From: Ustilaginoidea virens
Taxonomy: Eukaryota > Ascomycota > Sordariomycetes > Hypocreales > Clavicipitaceae
Direction of reading: 5' to 3'
NCBI RefSeq assembly: GCF_000687475.1
Contig: NC_057318.1
Span: forward strand, 3,968,001 to 4,032,000
DNA length: 64,000 nucleotides
Position 1 is the stretch's first letter. Every line of letters starts with the position of its first letter. The notes below the pieces were generated by a model. It was not told the DNA's origin. It made no database searches and saw nothing but the letters and a program-made list of their open reading frames with translations. Of this stretch, positions 46,701 to 58,026 are shown piece by piece. A program made the translations under genes and the position numbers.

Positions 46701-47574
46701 TTACGACGAGAATCCAGACAAGCTGCTGCAAATGGTCCGGAATTCGGATCAAGGCAATTGCTGGTGCGCTGACTGTGGCTCTGGGTCCAAGGTGGAGTGG
46801 GTGTCAATCAACCTAGGCATCGTCCTCTGCATCGAGTGCAGTGGGATTCACCGATCCCTGGGCACGCATATCAGTAAAGTACGATCTCTCACCCTGGACA
46901 TCAAGTCCTTCACCATCGATATTGTCGAGGTTCTCTTGCTCATTGGAAACCGTGTTTCCAACATGATCTGGGAGGCTGGGCTAGATGCTTCCACGAAACC
47001 AGGCCCCCAAGCGTCCCGGGAGCAGCGTCTGAAGTTCATCACGTCCAAGTATGTCGAACGGGCGTATGTGAAGCCGATTTCTGCCACCCTGTCAAGATAT
47101 GCCACGCCTGATGAAACCTTGCTGGCCGCTGTTAAGAGGAACGAGATCCAGCAGGTGCTTTATGCGCTAGCATTGAGAGCCAACCCCAACGTCCTCGACA
47201 AGATGAGGGGAACTCACGCGGTCTGGCTAGCCCTGGCAGCAGCAGATCCAGCCTCCCCGTTTCCCGCCCAAGGCGTCAACGCTACCGAGGCGGACATGAA
47301 GCCCGTGCCATTCCCGGTTGCCGAGCTCTTGACGCAAAACGGTGCCGAGATTCCCGCCTCCCTACCCGCTTTCCCGCTCGGACGGTACGCTCAGCAGTAC
47401 TACGAACAAAAGTTGGGCAAGGGTCAAGCAACGACCGGGACCGATGTGCTCGGCTCGCTGCCGCTCCATTTGAGTAGCTCGAATGACAGAAGCCAACGAG
47501 AGAAGGAAGCACGGCTGCAGAAACGCGTGAGCGCTGGGGGGCGGCTGGCAAAGTCTCCCATACCCGAAAAATAG
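43761..47574 (+). CDS. BAR-PH-ArfGAP protein (Csx2/ACAP type)
   Basis: Exons 43761..43884, 43939..44072, 44148..44525, 44603..44669, 44760..46110 and 46245..47574 encode 1127 residues. It should stimulate GTP hydrolysis on Arf at curved membranes. The N-terminal 230 residues resemble the beta-rich start of fungal Csx2-like proteins (MGNVTSRPDEG). A BAR-type helical region spans about 300-545. The PH domain crosses the last intron (NKQGWHK-FWIVLDQGKLSEY). The ArfGAP zinc finger starts near 856 (CADCGSGSKVEW, CIECSGIHRSLGTH) with the Arg finger in HRSLG. An ankyrin-like stretch follows. Exon 1's last 20 residues (CTFATANSLN) are unusual; a longer first intron with a weak donor near 43826 is the alternative, although the 54-nt intron used has a perfect GTATGT, CTGAC and CTAG. 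Confidence 0.92.
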
Positions 47575-49511
47575 GAACAAAGATTTTGGGATCGATGGGC
47601 GGGCTTTGTTCTATGCCATCACGTATCGGAGATGTCCCGGCTGCAAGAGCTCTAAGCGGCCCGCGGGTGGCTCGAGAGTCTGTCACAAGCATGGGATACC
47701 GGCGCTCTCTCCTTGCCCTTTCCTCTCCTCTCCCCTCCTCCCTCCCCCCCAAAGAGAAGACGAAAGAAGAAGACGTCAACTTGGGAAACAGGCCCTAGGC
47801 GTCTTTTGATTGCATGGCGGCGACATGCGTCGTTTTAAGACTAGCTTGAATTTTTTTTTTTGGAGTACGAAGTGGTATAGGCAAATTCTGGATATTGGCG
47901 TTTGGGAGGCATCTTTTGCAACGAGAGGGAGGGCTTACGGTGACCAAGAGGATACGATGTTGGTGTTGGTGTTGGTGTCCTTGTGCAGAGGCAGCGTAAG
48001 AGCATAAATCAAATGACTGGGCAATATCATTCTTAGGTCAGGCGATCATCTTTGGAAGGACAGCATTGGAAAGACTATGAAGGAAAATGTGCAACATGGG
48101 GATAAGCACTTGGATAGGTAGTTGGTAATGTTAATGGCGGGCGAGACCACGATGCATCCATGTCCCTTGAGGCTGGGCATATTTGGCCACTGGTACTGTA
48201 CTTGGTTGCACAAGGGTGTTGGTGTGTTGCTCTCAAGGCCGCCTCTTGGATGAGTTTCATAAGCGAGATTTGGGCGTGCAGGTACATTGCCCGAGTGATC
48301 GCTGTTGGGCGGTCACAGAGGGGGAAAAGCGGGAGGAGGAGAGGACTCAGAGGAGGGGCCGTCATCTGGTGCAGACCCATGACCGGGTGCGTGTTTGGTG
48401 CCAGATGGCAGGCAGCTGGCTGGATTCGCGCTAAAACCAGACGCCAGCTGATTTGCAGTGGGCAAAGACGAGGTGCCGCTGCCAGGCATTTACTATGTAT
48501 TGCATTCTGGAATGCATCTTGCTGGTGCGGAAAAAGCAAGAAAAAAGAAGCAAGAAAATTAAACAAAGAGGAAGGAAAAAAAGAATGGAAAAAAAGAAAG
48601 GGGAAAAAAGAAAGGGGGAAAAAAAATTAGGGGGGGTGTCTGGTCGCTTCGGTTGCCGTCAGTTGCAAGAGGCGCTCGCTGCAGAGGTACATGGCGTAGC
48701 GCTGGAGTCTGGTGCCCCCCCGAGCCGGACCAGACGCCCTGTGACTCGAACTCGAACTTAGAGGGGGGGGGGGATGAGGGTGTCATCACGTCAAAAGTGC
48801 ACGCTCAACGCCGGGCCATGGCGCCAGCACTTGATACTCTCACTCGACCAGACGGCACCCAGTGACGCCAGGCATCTCCCCGAGGGCCGAGTCTGCCGGC
48901 ATGGAAATCCTGCGCAGGAGGCAGAAGCAAGTGCCCTGCTTTCGTCATTTCCCCACGTGTATGTTTCTCTGCTGAATGAGCAGAAAGCAAGCAGGGAGAT
49001 GCTCGATCGAGGGGGCTCGTTCGAACAAAGTCACCAGACTTTGGAAGTTCCAAGGGACCCAGAGACCCGCAGAGTGTCCAGTCTCTCTACCTGGGCTGGG
49101 CTGCGGCTGACAAACCTAGACAAACCTGTGTGGCCCATGCTGCTGCCCGCTGCCGCTGCCCTCTAATGACCTCGTGCAAGAAAGTCCAAGCTTCCCCCAA
49201 GCCCAGGCCCCAGGCCCAGGCTTCCCATCCTTGATCCAAGGCCGCCCAGCTCCCATCCACCAGCACGGCTCTGCATCCTCCCCTTCCTTTCTTTTTTTTT
49301 TATTCATTTTTCTTGTGTTTCCTCTTTGGATTCTCACGATAGATTACCCCCGATTTTTGCTGCTTCACAAAAGCCCACAAAAGCCCACAAGAGCGAATCT
49401 TGGCCTTGCCCCCCCGGCTTGCCCCCGCCGAATAGCATTTATATACCTTATATATATATTGTGCCCGGAATTGCCACCACGCTCACCCAATCCCCGACAT
49501 CTAGGATATCA
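47575..49511. other. Tandem spacer, ArfGAP / CHK2-like kinase
   Basis: No supported gene. Purine-rich AAAGAAAGGGG runs lie at 48540-48630. The final 200 bp before the kinase start has an AT-rich TATATATAT stretch (49441-49460) that may be promoter sequence. Confidence 0.5.
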
Positions 49512-51982
49512 ATGGCACCGCCTCGTAGCGAAAAGAGCCAATTGAAGCGCCAGCGCGTGAGTCTCTCTTACCCCCCCCCCACCTCATCAGGCCGCCTATT
49601 TGCGCAGTTTGTCGCTTTTGCCCTGCTGTCCTGTCCGCATTGGCTGATCTGCCACCTCAACCCAGGGTTCGTTGCCCGAGGACGTAACAGAATCCAAGAA
49701 ACCTCGGAGATCAGATCGTCTGTCGTCGCACACCGCTGCTGCCGTCGCCGCGGACAAGACCCCCGTCGTCAACAAGCAGCATCTCCCGTCCCCCGTCACC
49801 CACGTATACAACGGCGAATCGAGTGATGCCTGCCAACGGTCACCTCCGGCTCCTCTGGTGCAAGCCAACGATGGATTGACTCCGCGCAAGACTGACGAAG
49901 CATGGCCCCAGGGTCAAGCTCTGTCATCGCCGCCCGAAGACACCCAGCCTCTCAGCCAGTACGCCGAAAAGCATCCTGCCTTGTCCGACGAGGTCGAGGA
50001 TGAAGTCAAGGAGGGCGTTTGGGGCTATCTAGTGTCTCTGCATCCTAAATACGGCGACAAACCTCTGGTGCTGAAGAAGCGGAATGCGTGCCCGCTGCCT
50101 GACTCGGTGGCTGCCGCCAACGGAAAGAAGCAGGCTACCAACAGCAGATCCGCTCCCAGGCAAGCCGAGGAAACCTATGAGCGAAACAAAGCCAAGGGAC
50201 CAGCTTCTGGTGGTTATCTCATAGGTCGACATCCCGAATGCGGTGCGTCCACCAACAAAAGAAAAAAGGAGAAAAAATCTCTCTCTCTCAAGTAGTACTA
50301 CTTGTGCGTAACCTCGGAGCTAATGGCCTGTCTCCGGCAGATATCGTGGTTCAAGACGGCGTGGTTTCGAACCGCCACTGTCTCCTTTTCACCGAGAATA
50401 AGGGAACAGATACCGTGGCCATTGTTGAGGATCTTTCCAGCAATGGGACCTATGTAAACGAGGCCATTGTTGGTCGGAACCAGCGCCGCGAGTTGGAAGA
50501 CCAGGATGAGATTGCAGTCCATGGCAAGGCGAGATTTGTTTTTAGATATCCGCAGAGTCGGCATACGAGCGAGTTTCTGCAGCAGTACACCTTGTTGGAA
50601 AAGCTCGGCAAGGGCCACTTTGCCGAAGTCTACCTCTGCATCGAGAAAGCAACCGGCCAACGGTACGCCGTCAAGATTTTCACCAAGCCACCTGGCATGG
50701 AGGATCGATCCAAGACTGAAGGTCTGCAACAAGAGATTGGCGTGCTGATGGGAGTGAGCCATCCCAACGTGCTGTGCCTCAAGGATACATTCAACGAGCG
50801 TGACCGCGTGTACCTTGTCCTGGAACTAGCCTCGGGAGGCGAGCTCTTCAACCTCATCGTCATGAAGAAGAGACTTACAGAGGATGAGACGAGAAAAGTG
50901 TTCTTGCAACTCTTCCAGGGCATCAAGTACTTGGTAAGCCAAAAAAAAAAAAGAAAAAAAAAGCAAATGAAAAGAAAATTAAAATTAAAATTAAAAAAAA
51001 AAAAACGAAAATCACCGCCGCATCGTTTTCGTTTCAGGTCCGGTGGTGTGCCTTTGGCTAACCTGATGACGGTAGCATGAACGTAATATCGTCCACCGAG
51101 ATATCAAACCGGAAAATATCCTACTTGTAGATAATGACCTGCATGTCAAGTTGGCCGACTTTGGCCTCGCCAAGATCATTGGTGAAGAGTCCTTCACCAC
51201 AACCCTTTGCGGCACTCCTAGCTACGTTGCGCCAGAGATTCTCGCCGAATCCAAGCATCGCAAGTACACGAAGGCGGTCGACATCTGGTCCCTTGGTGTC
51301 GTCTTGTACATTTGCCTCTGCGGCTTTCCTCCCTTTTCGGACGAGCTCTGTTCCAGAGACTTCCCTTACAACCTGTCACAGCAGATTCGAAGCGGACGTT
51401 TTGACTATCCCTCGCCATACTGGGATTCTGTGGGTGACTCAGCTCGTAAGCAACCCTCGCCGCACTCCCTCTTCGTTTCCGTACCTACACAAGTCATGTG
51501 TTATTCCGAAAGTGCTAACCGTTGCCGGAAAAGTTGATCTCATTGACTCCATGTTGATCGTGGATCCGGAACGAAGATACACAGTTGATCAATGCCTCAG
51601 CCACCCTTGGCTGACCCAAAGCGGACCCAATGTCAACGACAGCACGTGCGGCCTTGTTGGGGGAATCGCCGGGCTCGAGGTCAACCGCCGGGCCCCTGTC
51701 CGGGAGCGAACTCTTCTCGCCGATCTGAACTCCGTTCACGTCACTACCCTCGTTGGCGTCGGCACTGATAAAAAGGCTGTCAAGGTGTTTACGAAGAACC
51801 CTCAACGCATAACGAATGCTTCCAAGGAAAGAGGGCCAGACCACCAAAGAGCGCCTGCGGAATTCATGGAGATGGGAGGCAAGGGAGATCAACAACTCTA
51901 CGGCGACGACGACTCCAGCGTTTATCCAACCGGTGAAGCGGCGGCAAGGGGAGCCAAGAACACCAAAGCTCGTGCTCGTTGA
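49512..51982 (+). CDS. CHK2/Rad53-type checkpoint kinase (FHA + Ser/Thr kinase)
   Basis: Exons 49512..49556, 49666..50242, 50341..50933, 51076..51445 and 51534..51982 encode 677 residues. The FHA domain at about 196-275 (YLIGRHPEC, then GVVSNRHCLLF and DLSSNGTYVN) binds phosphothreonine; its GRH, SNRH and NGT residues are intact across the intron. The kinase domain from about 290 shows LGKGHFAEVY, AVKIF, HRDIKPEN (Asp414), DFG at 433-435 and GTPSYVAPE, so it is predicted active. Relatives (Rad53/Cds1, Neurospora PRD-4) relay DNA damage and replication stress in the nucleus; PRD-4 also resets the circadian clock. The N-terminal 195 residues are disordered, with SQ/TQ-like sites less dense than in yeast Rad53. 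All introns have good branch points, for example GCTAACC before exon 5. Confidence 0.95.
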
Positions 51983-53009
51983 TCAAATCGCGACGCAGAG
52001 GGTCTACCCTGCGTCCAACTCAGCTTCAGGCGACAAGCGCATTTCCATCAGAACACACGAATATCCTATTCTTAAAACGATCTTGGACTATCGACGAGTC
52101 TGCGATGACCATGTCTTGAGATGTATATAGATTTTCATGCTGCAAGGGTTGATTTAGACAGACGGAACATGGCGTATGGCTTTATGTTTTCATGGTTGGG
52201 TTATCGAATTTTTTCTTTCTTTCATGTTTTCAATTTTTTTTTCGCGTTTCTTTTTGAGTATTACTGTTTCTGACAGGCGAGGTGTTGTCCGGGGTCGCAT
52301 TCACAACTGGAGCTAATATATTGAGGGAAATTGATGCTCCTTGGAATATGATGCATATAGGATAACATTGACGCCGCGTAAAGATGTTACACGTGGGAGC
52401 AAGTCCGCGGGTAGCATGGTCACACTGAGCTCAGAGCGGATAAGCAGAGAGCTTCGGGATTAGTTACATGGTATGTTTTATGCTTTATTTCTCCTCCCAC
52501 ATGTAAACTCCGTAGAACTTGATTGCGATGGTTTGATTTTCCCGTCGGCCATGTGCCAGGTCACATGTGGAACTAAGCGAGGGCGGTGACACCTACCTCC
52601 CACACATTCATTGGAAGCGGCAGAAAATGAGCAGCGGGGGGATTGGACCAAGAGGAAAAGCCCCACCAGAGGGCTATTCCGGTTGTCGACCCTGCCATTC
52701 CCATACTAGCAGAACAATCTAAACATTAACATTTTCCACTCAGTCGAGTTCCACCCCCTCTTGGACAAGACGTCGCCCGCCTTGACCCTCTACCGCGACT
52801 GTCGTCCATCACTGTTCCAGACCTTGTACGACGGCTGATCAACGGAGGTTCCTTTTTTTTTTTTTCTCCCTGTTCTATTTCGTCTCCGGTTTCCGTGAAC
52901 GAGTCGACGAAACAAACTACGCAAGGCGATAGTGGGGAAAACGAGAAAGAAAAAAAAAAAAAAAGTAGGAAAGCGAAAAGAGGAGAAAGCAAGGAGAAAA
53001 AGGCTCAAG
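51983..53009. other. Tandem spacer, kinase / eIF3m
   Basis: Presumed 3' UTR of the kinase and promoter plus leader of eIF3m. A T-run (52852-52866) and an A-run (52950-52964) lie close to the eIF3m start. Nothing else stands out. Confidence 0.5.
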
Positions 53010-54329
53010 ATGGCCGCTGCAAAGAATAAAGGGCAGCCTCAGCTGCTCTTTGTGGATGGGTCTTTTGAGGAGCTCGCCAAGGAAATGGCCGAGTATCTCA
53101 AGTCCGAGGAAGCCGTCCAGCTGCTGAGCAAGGACAAGGTGTCCAAGGAGGACGTGCTCGCCAAGCTGGTCGCTGCCTCGCCCGGTCTCAGCACCGTGGC
53201 CGAGAAGGAATACACGGCCGCCTCGAACCTGCTCATCTACCTGGTGCTGCAGTCGGCCGAGTCCAAGAAGTATCTGCAGACTCTGTGCGGCAACCTCGCC
53301 AAGGTGCCCGTCAACTCGCCCGTCCACGGACCCGGACTGTCGCTCAACGCGCTGACGACCGTCTTCAACCTGCTTCCCGAGGAGGACGGGATCCGCGCGC
53401 GAATATTCCTCGAGATTGTCAAGTTCCTCCGAGCGCATGGCTTGTTCGACAGCCTGCGGCCGTACCTGGACAAGCTGGGCGACTGGCTGGCGTCGTGGGA
53501 CGCCGGCGAGGAGCTTGAGCGCATGGCGTACGAGAACGTCGCCGAGGCTGCGCTGGAGGCTGGCGAGGAGGCCACCGGCTACGAGTTCATCCTCCGCGCG
53601 CTCCGCACCTTTGACGCCGACGACAGGGACGACGTCGCGTCCGAGGACGCCCAGAGGCTGTCGCTGCGCGCCGTCAAGATGGCCCTCCTGTCCAACACGT
53701 ACTTCCTCTTCCAGGACCTGCGCTCGATCCCCAGCGTCCAGGCCCTGGGCGACTCGCACCCCGTGTACGCGCAGCTCCTGGACATCTTCGCCGAGCAGGA
53801 CCTCGAGGACTACAACGACTTCAACGAGGAGCACGAGGGCTGGGTCGAGCAGCAGCGGCTCGACTACGGCAAGCTGCACCGCAAGATGCGCCTGCTCACC
53901 TTTGCCAGCCTGGCCGCCGCCACGCCCAGCCGCGAGATCGAGTACGCCAAGATCTCCAAGGCGCTCCAGATCCCGCTGGAGCACGTCGAGATGTGGGTCA
54001 TTGACGTGATCCGCGCCGGCCTCGTCGAGGGCAAGCTGTCCCAGCAGCGCAAGGAGTTCCTCGTCCACAAGGTCACGTACCGCGTCTTTGGCCAGAAGCA
54101 GTACCAGGAGCTGTCCACGCGCGTGGACCACTGGCGAGCCACCCTGCAAAACGTCCTGGCCGTCCTGCGCCAGGAGCAGGTCAGCGCCAAGGCCCAGAAG
54201 GAGCGCGAGGTCCAGGAGCTGGAGCGCAAGCTGAACAATGCCGGCATCGGCAACCACGGCCCCGGCGGCAACCGACGCGGCCAGAACCAGCAGTCACAGC
54301 AACGCGAGAGAACCGACAATGACGACTGA
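53010..54329 (+). CDS. eIF3m: Translation initiation factor 3 subunit M
   Basis: A single exon encodes 439 residues. eIF3m belongs to the octameric PCI/MPN core of eIF3, which recruits the 40S subunit and mRNA in the cytosol. The sequence is almost wholly helical; the PCI winged-helix part at about 300-350 reads EIEYAKISKALQIPLEHVEMWVID then GLVEGKLSQQ. The C-terminus is a charged coiled coil followed by a Gly/Asn/Gln/Arg-rich tail. The start ATG has a good context (CAAGATGG); the frame extends further upstream only through Lys/Arg-rich leader sequence, so I exclude it. Codon use is strongly GC3-biased, as expected for a highly expressed gene. It converges on the UMP-CMP kinase gene. Confidence 0.96.
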   Translation: MAAAKNKGQPQLLFVDGSFEELAKEMAEYLKSEEAVQLLSKDKVSKEDVLAKLVAASPGLSTVAEKEYTAASNLLIYLVLQSAESKKYLQTLCGNLAKVPVNSPVHGPGLSLNALTTVFNLLPEEDGIRARIFLEIVKFLRAHGLFDSLRPYLDKLGDWLASWDAGEELERMAYENVAEAALEAGEEATGYEFILRALRTFDADDRDDVASEDAQRLSLRAVKMALLSNTYFLFQDLRSIPSVQALGDSHPVYAQLLDIFAEQDLEDYNDFNEEHEGWVEQQRLDYGKLHRKMRLLTFASLAAATPSREIEYAKISKALQIPLEHVEMWVIDVIRAGLVEGKLSQQRKEFLVHKVTYRVFGQKQYQELSTRVDHWRATLQNVLAVLRQEQVSAKAQKEREVQELERKLNNAGIGNHGPGGNRRGQNQQSQQRERTDNDD

Positions 54330-55604
54330 ACATTGTCCGTGAAGGAAGTCGGGGGGGGGGGGGGGGTGGGCATGAACACCGAAACCGTCGACGTCACCCG
54401 CCACCCTGGTCGTTTCGAAAGAGCCGGGAGAAAGGTCGGCAACAGTCGACGTTGCAAGCCCATCATTCCCGACCAAAGGATAGGCCAGCCGGGGATGTTT
54501 CACAAGGGGCAGGCAATGAGACGACGTTTAGTGAAAGCGTACGACCAGTATTCAAGGGCTTTTTTTCTGTTTCTTTTTTTTTTGTTTTTTCATGTGTAAT
54601 AACGTCTGCATGCAAGTGCAGTCGGTCCCTGGGGCCGGGGAAAAGCCGAGCCCCCATACACATTGCACACACGCAAACTTTTCCTTCTCTCTTTTCTTTT
54701 CTTTTATCCTTTTCCTTTCTTTCCGATTTTTTTTTATTTTTTTGCGAAATGGCGTAGCCGGTTAAAGCATTTGTTTCCCAGCTCTTCTTCTTTTGCACGA
54801 GGGAGGAAAAAGGTGGAAACGAAGAGCAGTCTGTCTGTCTGATGGGACCGAGGTGGAAATCTAGTTTGGAGACGGTTATGAAAAAAAAGAGGGGCGGGGG
54901 GAAATGATGGATGAGCCACGGTTGCGCAACCTTTGCGACGACACACATGGCAGAAACAAATGCAACGTGTTTGAACATGACGAATCAGCTGAACAAGGTG
55001 TTTGGCAAAGTAAAAGCGTGCGTGGTGCACAGAATGCACGACATGACGGGAGGGCAGACGCCGTCGTTGCTACGTGATAAGGAGAGAGACAGAGGCGTTG
55101 CGCGGTCTGGGTTTGCCAAGTCGTGGCTGCATCTTTTATTCCATCCAACGAGCTTGTTTTGTCTATCCTGGGGGGAAATGGCGGGGTTCAAGCTGAACAA
55201 GGTGTTTGGCAAAGTAAAAGCGTGCGTGGTGCACAGAATGCACGACATGACGGGAGGGCAGACGCCGTCGTTGCTACGTGATAAGGAGAGAGACAGAGGC
55301 GTTGCGCGGTCTGGGTTTGCCAAGTCGTGGCTGCATCTTTTATTCCATCCAACGAGCTTGTTTTGTCTATCCTGGGGGGAAATGGCGGGGTTCGGGAAGG
55401 AGATTAGAGTACAAGGCGGATTAGAGTGTCGCTGACGGACGGAACAACGCAAAGTTGGTGTAACAAAGGGGCGGATATTAGGGGGGCGGCTTAAAGGGGC
55501 GGTTTAAAGGGGCGAAATAAAACGGTATCCGGAGAAGCTTGAAGAAGCGGGCTCCAAGCTCCAAGCTCCAAGTTCCAGGATCATCGGGTCTCGCGGCGCC
55601 AGAT
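54330..55604. other. Convergent spacer, eIF3m / UMP-CMP kinase
   Basis: Holds a G-run just after eIF3m (54349-54366), pyrimidine runs (54560-54740) and the 204-bp perfect tandem duplication. A plus-strand frame of 174 codons and a minus-strand frame of 155 codons through the duplication are by-products of the repeat. Confidence 0.6.
54987..55393. repeat. 204-bp perfect tandem duplication
   Basis: Copy 1 is 54987-55190 and copy 2 is 55191-55393, starting AGCTGAACAAGGTGTTTGGC and ending ATGGCGGGGTTC. I found no mismatch by eye. It may lie in a 3' UTR of either flanking gene. A recent duplication or an assembly artefact would look the same. Confidence 0.93.
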
Positions 55605-56573
55605 TCAGAACTCTCGGCCCAGCTTCTCCGTCAGGCGTGCCCGAGTGTCGCTAAAAACCTTGTCCGGCGCAGGCGTCGCATCAATCTTGACCACCTTGCC
55701 CTGCCTGTCGTAGTAGTCGACGACGGGCATGCTCGTCTCGACAAAGGTGCGGAACCGCTTGCGGATGCTGTCGGCGTTGTCGTCATCGCGGCCGCTCGTC
55801 TTGCCGCGCTCCAGCAAGCGCTCCTGCATGACCTTTTCGGGGCAGTCAAAGAACAGGACCGTCTTGGCGGGGCAGACGGTGTCCTCGAACTTGTGGGCCT
55901 GGTCCATCTTCCGCGGGAAGCCGTCGATGAGGAAGCGGCCCTTGGAGGAGCCGCTCGCGCGAAGGGCGTCCGTCATGGCGTTCTCCAGCAGCTGGATGGT
56001 GACCTCCATGGGGACGATGAGCCCGTTGCGGATGTTGTCGCGGATGAGGTCACCGAACTGCGACCCGGGACGCTGCTGCTCGGCGCGCAGCAGGTCGCCG
56101 GCGGAGAGGTGGGTGAAGCCGTACTTGTCGACGAGGTTGGCGCATTGCGTGCCCTTGCCGGCGCCGGGCCCGCCGAGGACGAAGACGACGGTGACGTCGG
56201 CGGGGGAGAATGTCGGCGTCGGCTTTGCGGGCGGTGCAATCTGGGGGGGGTCGCTTCGAGCCATGTCTGCAAAAGATGAGTGGACGGTTTTCTCTCTTTC
56301 TCCTTTTTCCCCCCCCCCTGAGGGGTGAAGGGGTCAAGGGGTGAATGGGTGAAGGGTAAGTCTGAACTGACCTTTGCGACGGTTCACGAGCCCGACGTAC
56401 CCGGCAGAGCCAATGGCCACGACGGCGAGAAGGGGCCAGAACTTGACCTTGTCTTTGGATGCGCCCGAGGAGTAGGAGCGGTGCGGGCGGGCAGCGCGGC
56501 AGGTCGCCGGCGTCCAGGCCTTGCCGAGGGACCTGCTGGCCAGACGGCACGACAGCGGCACGCGCGAGGCCAT
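55605..56573 (-). CDS. URA6: UMP-CMP (uridylate) kinase with N-terminal leader and membrane segment
   Basis: Exons (complement) 56372..56573 and 55605..56266 encode 287 residues. It phosphorylates UMP/CMP to diphosphates with ATP. The kinase core has the P-loop GGPGAGKGTQC at about 99-109, GDLLRAEQQRPGS, GFPRKMDQ, FDCPEKVMQERL and RGKTSGRDDDN in family order. Exon 1 encodes an Arg/Ser-rich, acid-poor N-terminus (residues 1-40) like a mitochondrial presequence, then a hydrophobic segment FWPLLAVVAIGSAGYVGLV. A second ATG at 56264, one codon into exon 2, would give a 219-residue soluble enzyme. So one gene may yield mitochondrial and cytosolic forms (inference). The intron donor is weak (GTCAGT). 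The symbol follows the yeast orthologue. Confidence 0.92.
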
Positions 56574-58026
56574 CAGGTGGGCAGCCGTGAGCAGCTGGCG
56601 TGTGGTGTGTGTCCCTGATTTTCTTCACTCGTTTGAGCTCATTCGTACCGGGAGGAATTTCCGCACGCGGGACGTGGATTGTGACCGAGTCTGCTGGGCC
56701 GGCTTTGGCTTTGACTTGGCCGCCACCAGACGCGAGGGATGCTTCAAGCGCTCGAGGGAGGGGCGGCGGCAGTGGAAAAAAGCAAGGACAAGACGAGTCG
56801 GCAAAGGACTGGAGGCTGGTAAAGAGCGGCGGGCGAGCGAGCGAGCAAAGGGCGGAAATGAAAGGAGAGAAGCAACGAGCTTGACGGAAGGGATTGCGTT
56901 ATCACGTGGGGGGCTGGTACCAGACTGTGTGTTGCATTTTGCGGAGCGCAGTTGATGCGGTTGGATGAATGACGGCGGCTGCACCAGCTGCCGGGGGGCG
57001 TTGACGGGTGCGTATTTGCAGACCCACCCGCCCGCGAGCAGGTCTGGTATCAATTTCATCCTTTCATCCCGGCAACCGCAGCCTGTCCAGTCCAGTGTCA
57101 GCGGGCTGCGATCCTTGTCCTGTGCCTGTGCCTGTGCCTGTGCGGTCTCTCGAGTCCCGCCGTCTTTGTGTGCCGCTGCAATTGCAGTTGACCTGAGCCC
57201 GTCTCCTTGCCCGTTCACAGCGTGACGCCACAGCTGGACCTCGTCTCCGGCATGACACATATCGAGCTGAGGCTTGACCGGGCCCGCGGGCAGCCAACCA
57301 GACGGACGCTACTCTGCTGCAGTACATATGTACTTCATATACAGTATGTACATAGTACGTACATACGGAGAGCCGGCACCTGGCGCACCTGGCTGGCCAA
57401 TGTTCCTAATGTCAATTCCATCCAACCGTCGTCGGACAACGCCCCCACCATGCACTGTTAACTTACCCCAGCCACCCACAGCACAGCACAGCACTGCAAC
57501 AGATGCCATCGTCGCTCGAGTCTGCATCCGAGCCTGGGCCCTGGGCCCTGGGCGACGGAGCTTGCAGCAGAGCCCTGCGACTTGCATCTCCTCAGGTCTT
57601 GACGATGAGGTCGTGGGCGACGTCGGATTGGCAAAGAGCGGTTGGGGCTCACGGTGCCTGCCAGGTTTGACGAACCCCCCCCGCCGTTGCGTCTCGCCAT
57701 GAAATGTCCGCCAGAGCCACGCTCGTTCCACAATAACTACTCCGTACATACGAAAGTACGCGTCTCCTCTGGCCATGGGTCGTCAGACGGACCCCAGCAC
57801 GCTCCGTCATCAAGGGCACCAGGCGCGGGATGGCCTTGACCAGCGGCTTGCCTCACCAGCCCCCGCCATTATCGAACGTCTTGCACCGAAGAGCCGCACA
57901 GCTCCACTGCCGTGCCGCATCAACCCTCCTGGAGAACATGGCTGCCCTCTCCATCCTCTCGTCCTCTTCTTCCCCAAGCAAGGCTTGTCGAGGCTTTGTC
58001 GAGGCTTGCAGCTTTGCTCCTTCATC
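56574..58026. other. Divergent spacer, UMP-CMP kinase / GRF protein
   Basis: Probably holds both promoters. (CCTGTG)n lies at 57117-57144, a GTACATA-rich palindromic tract at 57325-57367 and TACTCCGTA at 57738-57746. No supported gene. Confidence 0.55.

Noticed and set aside
52917..54257. 446-codon minus-strand frame over eIF3m
   Set aside because: Leu/Val/Asp-rich antisense shadow of a strongly GC3-biased exon; no domain.
54911..55452. Frames of 174 (+) and 155 (-) codons spanning the tandem duplication
   Set aside because: Their length comes from duplicating a 204-bp segment (a multiple of three), so both copies stay open together; no motif.
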